Below, one piece after another: positions 29,369-39,606 of a stretch of DNA of 64,000 bases (position 1 is the first letter of the stretch; the number at the start of each line of letters is the position of its first letter). The position numbers and the translations under genes are program-made. The notes under the pieces were generated by a model. That model did no database searches and was not told the DNA's origin. It worked only from the letters and a program-made list of their open reading frames with translations. Source of the DNA: Porphyridium purpureum (Eukaryota > Rhodophyta > Bangiophyceae > Porphyridiales > Porphyridiaceae); the NCBI GenBank assembly GCA_008690995.1, contig VRMN01000017.1, positions 186,001 to 250,000 on the forward strand, read 5' to 3'.

Positions 29369-30376
29369 TTAAATGAGAACAGGCGCAGCCGGCCGACAGG
29401 TTGGCGCGGCACCAGGTGAGGCAGCCGCGCCTGGCGACGAGCTGCCGCCATGAGACTGAAGCAGTGCTTGAGACATTCCATGCTTGTGACTTGATTGCGG
29501 GCCGGTGTTCTTGCTGATTGCCTTGAAGTGCACGGTTCCCATGTGCTTCAGAAGAGTGGAGCGTTGTGAGAACTTTTGCGAGCACTGGTTGCATTCAAAC
29601 TTGCGCTCGTTGTTGTGCACGTGCCGCACGTGCTTGTACAAATTTGACTTGTGCGAAAACTTGGCCACCTGGCAGATGGTGCACACAAAGCGTCCTTCGT
29701 CGTCTTGGATCACGTCGATTCGGCGCACCCTTCCGTTGGAAGACACCGGGAGCGAGCGCTCCTTCGCGTCTTCCGGCTCGATTGACGGGGGCACGGATGC
29801 TGTGGCGGCGTGCTGCTCGAGCGTCATGTACGAGAAGCTTGGCGAGCTGAGCGAGCCCAGTGACCCTAGCGATCCCAGCGAGCCGAACGAGTTCCACTCG
29901 GCGCGTCCTGGCGACTGGATGGCTCCCGAGCTCACTCCGCTCGCAAATGAGAGCGTGCGGTTGAGAGGCTGCATTGGCGGCATGGGCACTGTGAGCGGGT
30001 GGCGCGCCCACTCGTGCGTGCTTGCTGACGACGCAGGCGGCTGCGTCGGCGCTCGATCCATCATCGTCATCATCGCATGGGACGCGGCTGGCGGGCGCGC
30101 GCGGGCCACATGCTGCGGCGTCACGAGCCTCGCCGGCGGCGCCGGCGCGTACGTGCTCGCGTCTGTGTCGAGCCCGCGGCTGCCGGGCGAGTCGTCAACG
30201 CTGGTCGTGGACCCCGACGCCGCGCTGCTGTGGCTGCCTTTCCTCTTGAGATCAAGCAGCCCGAATGCGGCGTCCGAGTCGCAGCGCACCAGGCCGCCGG
30301 AGCCGGGCTCGATTCCCAGCACGTCACACCCCTGCGCCGTGCGCACTCCCAGCGAAGCCCTCAGCGCGACCTCCAT
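29369..30376 (-). CDS. C2H2 zinc-finger protein, two C-terminal fingers
   Basis: 335 residues from the first ATG at 30376 (MEVALRASLGVRTAQG). The N-terminal 240 residues are Ser/Pro/Ala-rich and disordered in character, with a hydrophobic patch rich in Ser and Leu near residues 185-205. Two adjacent C2H2 fingers lie at about residues 240-295: FVCTICQVAKFSHKSNLYKH and FECNQCSQKFSQRSTLLKH, each followed by the second His (VRHVH; MGTVH). The second finger has a canonical linker (NNERKFEC). A Ser/Gly/Pro tail follows. It is probably a nuclear transcription factor. It lacks the N-terminal domain of the zinc-finger family at 16.8-23.4 kb, so it is not a member of that array. Confidence 0.85.
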   Translation of the reverse strand: MEVALRASLGVRTAQGCDVLGIEPGSGGLVRCDSDAAFGLLDLKRKGSHSSAASGSTTSVDDSPGSRGLDTDASTYAPAPPARLVTPQHVARARPPAASHAMMTMMDRAPTQPPASSASTHEWARHPLTVPMPPMQPLNRTLSFASGVSSGAIQSPGRAEWNSFGSLGSLGSLGSLSSPSFSYMTLEQHAATASVPPSIEPEDAKERSLPVSSNGRVRRIDVIQDDEGRFVCTICQVAKFSHKSNLYKHVRHVHNNERKFECNQCSQKFSQRSTLLKHMGTVHFKAISKNTGPQSSHKHGMSQALLQSHGGSSSPGAAASPGAAPTCRPAAPVLI

Positions 30377-31000
30377 TGCTTCCCACCAGACACCCACGTC
30401 TTCCCCACTGTGCAAACCACCAGCACCAGCACCAGCACCAAAACCAAAACCAAAACCAAAAACCAGAGCTCAACCTCTCCCTGAACGACGCTGTGATCCA
30501 CTTCCTTCACGTCCACACCCCCACCCCTCTTGATCCTCTGCCGCCTCTCCCTTCTCCTTCTGCTGCTTCTCCTTCTTCTCCTGTCTCATACCCTCTGGTG
30601 CGTGTCCAGTAAAACACCCCACACCCCACACCACACACACACACACGCTGGATAAACGCGGCTGCGTGCTTCCTTTTTGTGCGTGAGTGACCGTGTGTAT
30701 CGACCACGCTCCCAGTAAAACACCCCCCCTCCCCACACACACACACACACATACGCGTGCGTGTGCGTGTGCGTGTCCGTGTCCGTGTGAAGGAGAGCTT
30801 GTATGCGTGGGTGTCTCTCTCTCCCTCACCGCATTTACACGCAGTCCACCGGATCCAGACGCGTGTCCAGTACCGTTGGACACCACCCCCACACACACAC
30901 GCCAGACAACACCAACACGGGCGACCAACAGGTCATAACAAAGCGACACGGTTTGCGGGGGGTACAGTTACTGGGTGAGGCGGTGAGTCAGTGATGAGTG
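30377..31000. repeat. Simple-repeat-rich upstream region (CA, GT, AAACC types)
   Basis: This contains ACCAGC/ACCAAA repeats (about 30418-30463), a CT-rich run (30536-30594, purine-rich on the sense strand of the zinc-finger gene), CA repeats near 30636 and 30737, and a GTGTGC/GTGTCC run at 30759-30788. CCAGTAAAACACCCC occurs twice (30606 and 30712). Confidence 0.6.
30864..30882. repeat. Small inverted repeat TGTCCA-N7-TGGACA
   Basis: A perfect 6-bp stem with a 7-base spacer (GTACCGT). The same geometry and most of the spacer recur at 31141-31159. Confidence 0.6.
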
Positions 31001-31140
31001 GTTGCTATTCCGCACGCTGGACACCACGCACGCAGTCAGCGCATCTACCAGCGCTGTGTGTGTGGCTTGCTGGACACGCGTCGGTTGGTGCGTCCTATGA
31101 CAAAACGGGGGCGCTGGATCGGGTTCCGCACACAGATGCG

Positions 31141-31159
31141 TGTCCACTTCCGTTGGACA
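31141..31159. repeat. Small inverted repeat TGTCCA-N7-TGGACA, second copy
   Basis: The spacer is CTTCCGT. It shares the final CCGT and the flanking CACC with the first copy. Confidence 0.6.
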
Positions 31160-33353
31160 CCAGCCCCCCTTTTGACCACCGTTGCTCGTAGTTTCTATCC
31201 GCGCGTGTGCGTTTCTGGGGGTGAGTTTTTTTGTGGATCGCGGCAAGGTGTTGTGGTGTGGTGTGTTTTGGATAGTGAGGCCACAGCCATCGACGCAGAG
31301 CAGCTGGTGTCCGCGCGACGTGCTTTTTGGTGTCCACTTGGAATCCTCGCGCTCCTCCACTTCACGTGGTAACAACAATGGTGGGAAGAGCGAGTGTTTG
31401 GAGGGGGGCTGTTGGCATAGAAGAGAGGAAAGAGCGAAGACACCAACTGTAACGCTGGAGGCCTTGGCGGCATCTGGTGACGCAACGCGCGCATGTGAGC
31501 ATGGCCGCACGACGTTGCGCACGCGTCTTCGTTATCCGCCGAGCGGAAACGACCCGGGCCATTCCGGCGCGCGCCACTTCGGTTCAAGAGGAAAACTGCG
31601 CGCGTTGCGATGCAGAAGTGGGCGCGCGCCACTCGGGCTCGGTGGTGATGGCGTGGAATAGGCGGCGCAGATGGATGGCGCAACAAACGGTCTAGCGGTC
31701 TCGCGGTTATTCGGATTAACGGCTCGCGCCGATCTGACAGAGCAGTCGGTTCGGTGTGGTTCGGGGTATGGCGCACATGTGCCACAGGCGTCTGTGTCTG
31801 TTGCCTCCGTGCTTTGACACAGATGGCGGCCCATTGTCATCACCGTTTTATGCCTTCCCGCCATCGCCATTCTGTGAATGGAGCGGTATCGTTGGGGACA
31901 ACTCTCACGGTAGGGCAGACGATGATCGTCCGGTTCTTCCGCACAGGCAAAAACGGCCGTTCATTCTCTCCATGGTTGTGTACTCGCGCGGTGAAGCACG
32001 GTCGAGACTTGGGAAACGTTAGCGTCACGAAACTCCCCAAAGCTGTGTAAGGCGCAGCGACGAGTGCACGAGATGAGATTTGAAGCACCCGCACACACAC
32101 ACACACACACACACACACATTTTCTCTGTCTTTCCTCATCGGATCGGCCGCTGGGGATGCGCACGCGTACCATCCACTTCGTGGTGGACTGCACGGAGTA
32201 TTGGGCGCTCGCACGCTGACGCGTGCTATCACCGCTCCACGTTGGACTTTTCAGCGCGCAAGGAGAACGAAAATGCTACTCGAGCGCACGCATCCAGCTT
32301 CTTGCCTTGGAAGAAAGGCACAGCCGCCCACCGACGAGCTCCTCGTCAGCCCTTCTGTGCTTTGCTCAACATTGCTCCACTTTGGCGGCGAGCGCCCAGC
32401 GCAACGTTCAGCGTTTCCTCGGAAACGGCCAAGCGCGGCAGCGGGCAGATGCAGGCAGTCCAGAAACTGTCGCAACACACTCGGCAGTGCGCCTTGGAAG
32501 ATACCTTCTAGGACATGGGAGTGAAGCTACGAGGCCGAGGACCGTCTGGTCATCGGCTTCCTGGTGACCCGGCGAGAGGAGAAGATTGTGCCCTCTGTCG
32601 AACTTTGAACCAATCTGTAGAATCTCGCTCACACACGTTTCCCAATTCGTTTCTTACCTTCTTGCCCTGAGAGCGTCCAGCAATACATGCGACGCGCTTT
32701 CTACATGGGCGACGGGAACTTCAGACGACAGCAAACTGCCGTGAGACACAGCCCCCGCCTAGAATCGTGCGCGTAAGCTTCAGAGTCTCGACACAAATGC
32801 ACGATGCTCTCATCTTCTTAAAACACATGCGCTTCCGATGAATGGTGAAGAACGTGCGGAACCGGACACCGGGACATTGAGTTCCCGCTGAACCAGGGAC
32901 GGCAGTGCTCGCTTGGGCACACGGCGCTGCTGAAAAGCACTGGGGCAAGGTATATGGCTCAATCATTTGCTAGCAGCAAGACGCGTATCGGCAGAGCTTT
33001 ATACATTTGGAAGGCGTGCTGTGGTGTCGCCCGTGGGTCCGCATACGGTGGCGCTACGGTCCCGGTTTTTAATTATACACGTCCTCCTGAACTCTGCAAG
33101 GCGGAAGAAATTGCTTCATGTCAAAGCATGCCCCGAGTGGAGTGAAAACGTAAATGCCCACAGGCACGCTTTCCTTATTCAATGACCACAACACTCGATC
33201 CTTCGCTTGGACCACATGTTCCGGGGGTGGCTTTTTTTTGGGCAAGACTTTTCACGGGGTTTACCCCTGTGCTTTGGCGTTTCTACACTTCGAGCCAAGC
33301 TTCCCTCTCCACAAGTCCCGCACCGCGAGAAACCGACCCCATCCGCTTCGGAT
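31160..33353. other. Gene-poor spacer
   Basis: No domain-bearing frame on either strand. A CA microsatellite runs through about 32090-32119. The right end is the 3' flank of the ankyrin/hexosaminidase-like gene. Confidence 0.4.
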
Positions 33354-36300
33354 CTATTCAAACAACCAGTTCCTGCGCTTGCATTCCTCGATGAATTCGC
33401 ACATGTATTTTTGATCCTGCGACAACGCGTACAACGCGCACTCGAGATACTTCACCGCGGCGCGGAAGCCAGAGCCAAGCTTACATTGCAGCTCGCATGT
33501 TCTGCGCAGCAGACCGATGCACTTGATGATTCGGTTCACTAGATCAGATCGCGTCGACTGGGAGATGTTTGCGTCCGCACCGGGCGGCCGACCGAGCAGA
33601 AGCGCCATGCGGGTTGCAACGCGCAGGTACTCGCCAATCAGCTGGATTTCCGTCAACTCGCATGTCGACGCGCTACCCTGGTAAGTGCTGAGCACCTCGA
33701 GCGCCTTTTCCACGCGGCGCGAGCACCGGCGTAACCCAGATTCATCAAAGCACGCAATGAGTCCTGCGCCTTCGGAGCCATTTTGCGCCGCTCGGTTTGA
33801 GCACATTACTAGCTCAAACATGGCCGTGCGGCTCCACTCGGCGCGCTGCTCGCCATTCACGCGTAAGCTTGTGCCGGACTTTATGCAAAGCGCATTGAAC
33901 TCACCGAACATGGTCAGCACGGCGCCCAGCTGACCGCCCTGGTCGCCATCTCCAAACACATGAACGTCGAGCAGCCGTGCCAGAAGCTCCATGCCGTCTC
34001 CCGAGTCGAGGTCGAGACTCGACTGTGCGCCCCATGCCGAGCCGGCAAAAGCGGTGTACGCTGGCCACGACGCGATCATCGGTTGCAGCGGGCCAATGCC
34101 CGCCAGGTCGGTCAGAACCACGCCGCTCGCGTCGTGTGCCGCGCCCAGTGTACAGGCCATACGTATGAGCCTCGAAGCCTCCTTTATGGAGCCGGCAAAC
34201 GAGTTGAGGGTCGCAGCGCTCGGGCATAGCATAAAGGGCACACCGGCGTCTTGCAGGGCTACCGCGCGAGCCCGGATGACCCTCTCATCCACATGCGAGT
34301 CGAAATACTCCATCGCCACGCAATGACCATCGCCCGCGGTGAAAAGCCGCTCCGGCGCTTGCGCGTGCGTGCTTTCTCTGAACGCGTTTGACCAAAACTG
34401 GACACGCTTAGAATCAACCAGCAGCATTTGCACCGCATCAAGTGCCATAACTGCGCCCTGGGCGGCGCCCGACGCTTGCATACCCATCCCAACCGCCAAT
34501 GAGTCGGAAAGGACGTACTGCGAAGCTTTCGCAAGCGCGGCGTGCAAGCGACGCCAGTGGTCTCCAGATAGGTCTCTTGACAAGTCCAGATCCTTCAAAC
34601 CATTTGCCGCGTACATCGCTGCTTCCTCACGTGCGAGCACGTCACTGAGATCATAACTCAATTTGTGACGGGCCCCGGCATGCGTGCTCGCATGTTTTGG
34701 TCCTCGTCCCAGCAGGTCGAGGCTGATAATGAGTTCAATGTGCGAGCCCGCACAAAATGCGTCCAGCTCAGCCAGCTCATCGACCGTTAAAGCCGCTCCT
34801 TCTTCTTCTTCAACATCAGCAGTGTCGCAAGTCCACGCTCTTCCGTCAACCGATTCGTCCCGAATGAAAAGATACAGCGTGTTGATCCGCATCCGCGACA
34901 AAATTTCTGCGTAACTTTTCAGTGTCTGAATGGCTGGAACGCGGCCGGTCCTCAGGTCCATCACAATGCCACGCGTGGGGAAGAGCGGCCAGTCTGTGAT
35001 CAGAACGGCAGGAATAAATAGCGGCCGCGACCCATCCAGCGTCCCCTCTTGCGAAACGACCCCAGGCGAAAACTCTGCGCAAAAAGCCATGCACTGTTCG
35101 ACCACGCAAAATGCATAAAACAAACCTCGCTCATCGGACGCGCAGATGGATATACTGCCCGTTCCTATCTCGCCATGGGCTGCTTCCGGCCGGACCTGGA
35201 TGCTGTACGCTTCGGAGCGTACCTGGAACGCGTTCGGCACAATGCGCACTCGAATAATACCTTGCGATGTACCTCTGTCCGAACAAAGGCGCATATCAGG
35301 GAGGTGCGGCGCTATATCGGCTGCTTTCTTGGCGGCGCATCGCGCAATCCACTTGCGCGCCTCGCTGCGCGCGGCCGGGCTTGCCCCAGTGTCAATGCAG
35401 AGCACTGTAGGAACCGCAAAACCACGCGCGCAACGCTCACTCTTATCCAAAATCCGCCGCGGCCGCGGCCACAGTAATTGCGCCCACTCGGGTATTCTCT
35501 GGGGAGTTTGCGCGGGTCCCGCCGGTCGACCGTTTGGTGACTGCATCACCGGATCAGGCAAGGTGGCAGTGGGCACAGGAGCGTGGGTGGGCGTCACACC
35601 GGCACCCTGAGGTGCATGCGGTTCCTTTGCTTCTTGCTCGCTCGAGGCTCCCACATGCGGCACCGGTTTTGGCTCTGGCTCTGGCTCAGGCACTGGCTGA
35701 GATTGTGAAGGTGATCCAGCTTGCGGCGGAACAGACGAATAGGATTTCGACTGTCTTTTTCGCATGCGGTTGGCCAACGACGCAAAAATTCCGACCGGTT
35801 CTGCGATTTCAGGTTTGGAGCCGGCGGTGTCCACAGAAGCCTGAGCATCCACAGGCTTTTGATGTGTTTCGCCTGCACTGCTTTTTGCAACGGAAGCCAG
35901 TCCATTGCTCGAAGAAGCGGCGTGCGCGGGCGGGGTGTTTTGACTAGTTCGAGCAGGAGAGGACGCTGAAACGACCGCCTTGACCGCACGGGCACCCGCT
36001 AGATCCAGATTGTGTTGCGCTTGGTGCTGACTTGCTCCTTGTGGGTGAGCTGGCTGGCCATGCTGCCGGGCCGGCGTCCGTGCACTCTCATACTGGGCTA
36101 TCAGACTACGAATTTCAGTACTTGACGCCATGTCTGCGGCAGACTTGCCGGCGCCGGAGCCGCTTTTGGCCATCACCGTCGGATCTGCGGCGTTCTCAAG
36201 CAACAGGTGGACAACCTCTTCGTGGCCGCACCGTGCTGCGTCCATCAGCGCCGTGACGCCCTCTGCGTTTCGCATGTTGACGGGGGCGCCCATCTGCACG

Positions 36301-36893
36301 AGCAGAGCGGTGGCCTCGATGGAGCCAAATGTGGCTGCCCAGTGCAACGCCGAGTTGCGCGTATCCTCGCCGTCGACGCTGTCCAGAGACAGCCCCGCGC
36401 GCAACAGCTGCTGGATCCTGTCTGTTTTGCCCATGCCGGCCGACTGGCACAGCTCGGCGACGAATGCGGTCAGCACGCGCGCCCTGTTCGACGAGGCGCT
36501 ACCGTACAGGTGGGTGTTCTGCGCGAGCTGAATCGGCGTCATGTCCTGAAAGTTTGTGACTTCGCAACTCGCGCCGGCGGCGAGCAGCGCGCGCACCGAG
36601 TCCAGCGCGTCGTACCTGACCGCCGCATGCAGCGGCGCCTCCATCCGCTGCACGCCATCATCCGGATACTCCCTCACATCCGCGTGCGCAACAGCTGCCT
36701 GCCCAGCCCGTCCCGCGGCGCCCGCCCCGTCCTGCGCGTCGTCGCCGTCCTCCTCCACCGTGATCTCATACCGGATCGACGCATCGATCTGCACATCGAC
36801 ATGCGCGCCGTTCGCCAGCGCCTCCCGAATCAGATCGGTCCGCCCATGCTTGCTAGCATAGTGCAGCAGCACTGCGGCCACCTCCACCTCCAT
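33354..36893 (-). CDS. Ankyrin-repeat and GH20 hexosaminidase-like fusion, probably catalytically inactive
   Basis: 1179 residues from the first in-frame ATG at 36893 (MEVEVAAVLLHYASKHG). The open frame upstream is a CT-rich leader. Residues 1-290 hold ankyrin repeats (TDLIREALANGAHVD, PLHAAVRYDALDSVRALLAA, SALHWAATFGSIEATALLVQ, TALMDAARCGHEEVVHLLLE). A Pro/Glu/Ser-rich linker (290-465) follows. From about 468 there is a GH20b-like region and a GH20 barrel-like region: FPTRGIVMDLRTGRVP (about 640), ILSRMRINTLYLFIRDES, DELAELDAFC...ELIISLDLLG, and VDSKRVQFWSNAF (about 828). This is the layout of cytosolic hexosaminidase D. Where that family has HIG-x-D-E, this protein reads LAVGMGMQ (about 800), so the catalytic Asp-Glu pair appears replaced. 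It may be a sugar-binding or scaffold protein. Confidence 0.75.
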   Translation of the reverse strand: MEVEVAAVLLHYASKHGRTDLIREALANGAHVDVQIDASIRYEITVEEDGDDAQDGAGAAGRAGQAAVAHADVREYPDDGVQRMEAPLHAAVRYDALDSVRALLAAGASCEVTNFQDMTPIQLAQNTHLYGSASSNRARVLTAFVAELCQSAGMGKTDRIQQLLRAGLSLDSVDGEDTRNSALHWAATFGSIEATALLVQMGAPVNMRNAEGVTALMDAARCGHEEVVHLLLENAADPTVMAKSGSGAGKSAADMASSTEIRSLIAQYESARTPARQHGQPAHPQGASQHQAQHNLDLAGARAVKAVVSASSPARTSQNTPPAHAASSSNGLASVAKSSAGETHQKPVDAQASVDTAGSKPEIAEPVGIFASLANRMRKRQSKSYSSVPPQAGSPSQSQPVPEPEPEPKPVPHVGASSEQEAKEPHAPQGAGVTPTHAPVPTATLPDPVMQSPNGRPAGPAQTPQRIPEWAQLLWPRPRRILDKSERCARGFAVPTVLCIDTGASPAARSEARKWIARCAAKKAADIAPHLPDMRLCSDRGTSQGIIRVRIVPNAFQVRSEAYSIQVRPEAAHGEIGTGSISICASDERGLFYAFCVVEQCMAFCAEFSPGVVSQEGTLDGSRPLFIPAVLITDWPLFPTRGIVMDLRTGRVPAIQTLKSYAEILSRMRINTLYLFIRDESVDGRAWTCDTADVEEEEGAALTVDELAELDAFCAGSHIELIISLDLLGRGPKHASTHAGARHKLSYDLSDVLAREEAAMYAANGLKDLDLSRDLSGDHWRRLHAALAKASQYVLSDSLAVGMGMQASGAAQGAVMALDAVQMLLVDSKRVQFWSNAFRESTHAQAPERLFTAGDGHCVAMEYFDSHVDERVIRARAVALQDAGVPFMLCPSAATLNSFAGSIKEASRLIRMACTLGAAHDASGVVLTDLAGIGPLQPMIASWPAYTAFAGSAWGAQSSLDLDSGDGMELLARLLDVHVFGDGDQGGQLGAVLTMFGEFNALCIKSGTSLRVNGEQRAEWSRTAMFELVMCSNRAAQNGSEGAGLIACFDESGLRRCSRRVEKALEVLSTYQGSASTCELTEIQLIGEYLRVATRMALLLGRPPGADANISQSTRSDLVNRIIKCIGLLRRTCELQCKLGSGFRAAVKYLECALYALSQDQKYMCEFIEECKRRNWLFE

Positions 36894-37146
36894 CCATCCA
36901 CTGCCCTCCTTCCCTTCTTCTTCTCCTGTCTCCTCTCCCTCTTCTTCTCCTGTCTTCCTCTGTCTCACCTTCTCTCTTCTTCCCTCCGGCTCGCTGCGCC
37001 TCCTCCATAACCATCGCTGTACCTCGTTCTAAACACTGTACTTTCTCTTAACAAAATCACTCTGATTCGACATGATCGTCACGCTCTGATAAAACAGCGT
37101 GTTTTAGGAGGATATTATTAATTAACCTATTTTATAAATCCCTCTG
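36894..37146. promoter_or_regulatory. Short divergent promoter region with CT/GA tract
   Basis: The 253-bp gap between two divergent genes. The part at 36903-36985 is CT-rich, hence purine-rich on the sense strand of the ankyrin-fusion gene. An A/T patch (ATATTATTAATTAACC, about 37112-37127, plus TTTATAAATC) lies just before the ATG at 37147 and may be a TATA-like element for that gene. Confidence 0.45.
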
Positions 37147-39606
37147 ATGTTAAATAACGGAAACCCTAGCGCGATGTTCAAGCGGACGCGCTGCGACTGC
37201 TCGGTGCCTGTGGCTGGAGAGGAGGAGGATGGTGGAGCTGATGGTGTTGGGGAGGATGGGAGGGTGGGCATGGAGCGGGTGGTCCAAGTGAATGAGTATG
37301 ATCTGGATGAGTATGAGGACTTGTTTGCGCAGCTGGATTATGAGGTCGACCGGTTGCAGGGAAGTCGAGCGGAAGGTGTGGTCGCGGTCGCCGATACCAC
37401 CGCTACCGCGACCGCTGCCGCCGCCACGCGCAGGGTCGCTGCGCATGACGCTCCGAACGCGAGCAATGTTGCACGTCTCGCGCGAGTACCGGCCGCGCAC
37501 GCTGGGCAAGGTCGCGCAGTGCCAACGGGAAAGATGCCGCCGGCGGACCACCGAAAGGCTTCGCGTGTGCCGGCGGCAAGAGTCGCGCCGTACAGCGCGC
37601 CGTATCGCGCAAACAACGCGACTGCAAACATTAGCCGCGCTCGGTACCCCTCCGTTCAGCTTCAAAGTGTCCCCAGGGATCAAAGCGACGGAAACACGCC
37701 CTCGCGGGCATCTGCAATCATGGGTGCAGCGCCGGCGCCGTCCCTGTCCGAGCACGACAAGCTGCGAGCCGAAATCGCGAATTTGAGAAAGCGCCTGCTG
37801 GCAGAAGAGCGCAAGAATCTCGACGTAAGCGGCCGCGCGCGGAGCCAGTCCTCAGCGCAAGTGGAAGAAGACACGGCACAGGCACAGGCACAGCTTGAAC
37901 TCGAGCGCGTGCGCGCGACTCTGGAAAGCCGCATAGCTCTGCTGGAACATGATATCAGCCAGGCGCAGCTTCAAATACGCACATACCAGCAACGCGCTGC
38001 AAGTGCGCAGACCACCGCGCCTTCGCAGAATGATACTACGACTGCGGCGGTATCTACCTCGCGTGGCCAACGCGCACGCGGTGTGGGTTCCCATGACCAT
38101 GGCTTTGATGACTTTGACTCGCAGCTCGGTCGAGCGAAGCCAGGTGGCGAAAAATTGAAAGCTCCCGTCGGAAACAAGCGCGAGCGAGCTGCATTGGAAG
38201 ACTCGCCGCAGGCACCTCTGCCAACGCATCAGCCATCATCGACGAAAGGTATTGAGATAGGAGCACAGGCACAGCGCTCGCCGGAACGAACGGAGGATAT
38301 AGGTTTGGAGGATGCCGCGCTCGAGGCGCTCTCCAGCAGCGAACGCGTCTGTGAATTACTGGACCACGTCGGACTGAAGCTTGCCCACACACCCGGCACG
38401 CAGGCACCAGCAAGGCTGTTGGTGCTCGAGAAAGAGGTGCTCCTTTGTATTCTCTCGTCGGTGCCATTGCTGTGGCGCCCCGAACACGGTTCTAGCTCCT
38501 ACCGCGTCATGGATTGTTATGCGTTTGCGTGTGCTCTGTTGCATGCTCTGCTAGAGCTGTGGAACGAGGCCGCGCGAAACCTGACCGCAAATGATCGCGA
38601 AAGTCCAGACAGAGGCACCAGTTTACACTTGGCCACATTGACCGAGATCGTGGCCATGGTGGCGGAGGCGTGCTCGGAGCTGTCACCGCACGCTCTTGGA
38701 ACTGACGGAAATGTAGCGAGCTTGATACCAGCATTTTCGAACGGGACCTTGCTGGATTTTGCGATAGGCGCAAATCAAGGCGTGATGACCGAGAATACAT
38801 TCGCCGCTGGCTTGCGCATTGCCAGCCACGACGCGAAGCGGCTTGGCTCGACGGAGAGTGTTCGTATCGTGGTCGAAGCATTGCATGGCGTGCTCGTCGA
38901 CGAGCACGATTATGAGCCACTCCATCCGGCTTGGCTAGAAATGGCGTTCACGAGCATCCTCCGCGTTTATTCTCGCTTTCGAGATGGTCTACTGGCGGAC
39001 GAGAAATTTGTGGCTGTACTTCAAGCGCTACTCAGCCAAAGCTGTGCTCGATTTGACTGCTTGCATTTGTACCGCGACGCAGTCGATTTACTGGTCGACG
39101 CGCACATTGATGGGCAGGCATCATCTCCAAGCCGGCTGCTGTCGCAGCTGGTGTTGACACCCAAGGGAGCCCCAAATCGTCGAAAGAATAAGAGTCAGCA
39201 ACCGCTGGCGTCCTTAATCATCGACAGCTTATGTGATCACGCTTTTCTGCTGCATCGCTACGACCAAGATCGGGCAGAAACAGCCAGGGCGGCGGCCGCC
39301 AGAGTCCAGGCCGAACTAATCGAGTGTATAGCATCATCCATGCTGCTCATACAAGAGTCCTTATCACAACTTGGTACGGATGCACTAGGAACATCATCAA
39401 GTGCTGAGGATGACCTCCGCAAGGACGTGCGCGACGCGTTCGGCGAGATTCTGATGCGCGCGCAAAGCGTGCTGGGGCCAGCACTGCTTTCGCTGATGGA
39501 GCGCGGCCGCGCACCTGCGGCTGTTGCACAACTGACCTCGGACGCATCCATTCCGTTCTTGGCGTCCGACCTCTATGCCAAGCTGCACTTGTATTTTCGC
39601 GCGTGA
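37147..39606 (+). CDS. Coiled-coil protein, possibly ATRIP-like
   Basis: 819 residues from the ATG at 37147; a Met at residue 10 (MFKRTRCD) is an alternative. The N-terminus has an acidic stretch with EYDLDEYEDLFAQLDYEVD. An Ala/Arg-rich disordered region follows, then a coiled coil at about 200-290 (HDKLRAEIANLRKRLLAEER, RIALLEHDISQAQLQIRTY) and a long helical C-terminal half with Leu-rich, HEAT-like pairs. This order (acidic motif that could bind RPA, coiled coil, helical C-terminus, about 800 residues) resembles ATRIP, the partner of the ATR checkpoint kinase. No diagnostic motif was confirmed, so the name is a guess; other coiled-coil proteins are possible. It diverges from the ankyrin-fusion gene by 253 bp. 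Confidence 0.6.
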   Translation: MLNNGNPSAMFKRTRCDCSVPVAGEEEDGGADGVGEDGRVGMERVVQVNEYDLDEYEDLFAQLDYEVDRLQGSRAEGVVAVADTTATATAAAATRRVAAHDAPNASNVARLARVPAAHAGQGRAVPTGKMPPADHRKASRVPAARVAPYSAPYRANNATANISRARYPSVQLQSVPRDQSDGNTPSRASAIMGAAPAPSLSEHDKLRAEIANLRKRLLAEERKNLDVSGRARSQSSAQVEEDTAQAQAQLELERVRATLESRIALLEHDISQAQLQIRTYQQRAASAQTTAPSQNDTTTAAVSTSRGQRARGVGSHDHGFDDFDSQLGRAKPGGEKLKAPVGNKRERAALEDSPQAPLPTHQPSSTKGIEIGAQAQRSPERTEDIGLEDAALEALSSSERVCELLDHVGLKLAHTPGTQAPARLLVLEKEVLLCILSSVPLLWRPEHGSSSYRVMDCYAFACALLHALLELWNEAARNLTANDRESPDRGTSLHLATLTEIVAMVAEACSELSPHALGTDGNVASLIPAFSNGTLLDFAIGANQGVMTENTFAAGLRIASHDAKRLGSTESVRIVVEALHGVLVDEHDYEPLHPAWLEMAFTSILRVYSRFRDGLLADEKFVAVLQALLSQSCARFDCLHLYRDAVDLLVDAHIDGQASSPSRLLSQLVLTPKGAPNRRKNKSQQPLASLIIDSLCDHAFLLHRYDQDRAETARAAAARVQAELIECIASSMLLIQESLSQLGTDALGTSSSAEDDLRKDVRDAFGEILMRAQSVLGPALLSLMERGRAPAAVAQLTSDASIPFLASDLYAKLHLYFRA

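Noticed and set aside
29505-30533. 342-codon plus-strand frame over the two-finger protein gene.
   Set aside because: Antisense to clear C2H2 fingers, composition-driven, with no domain.
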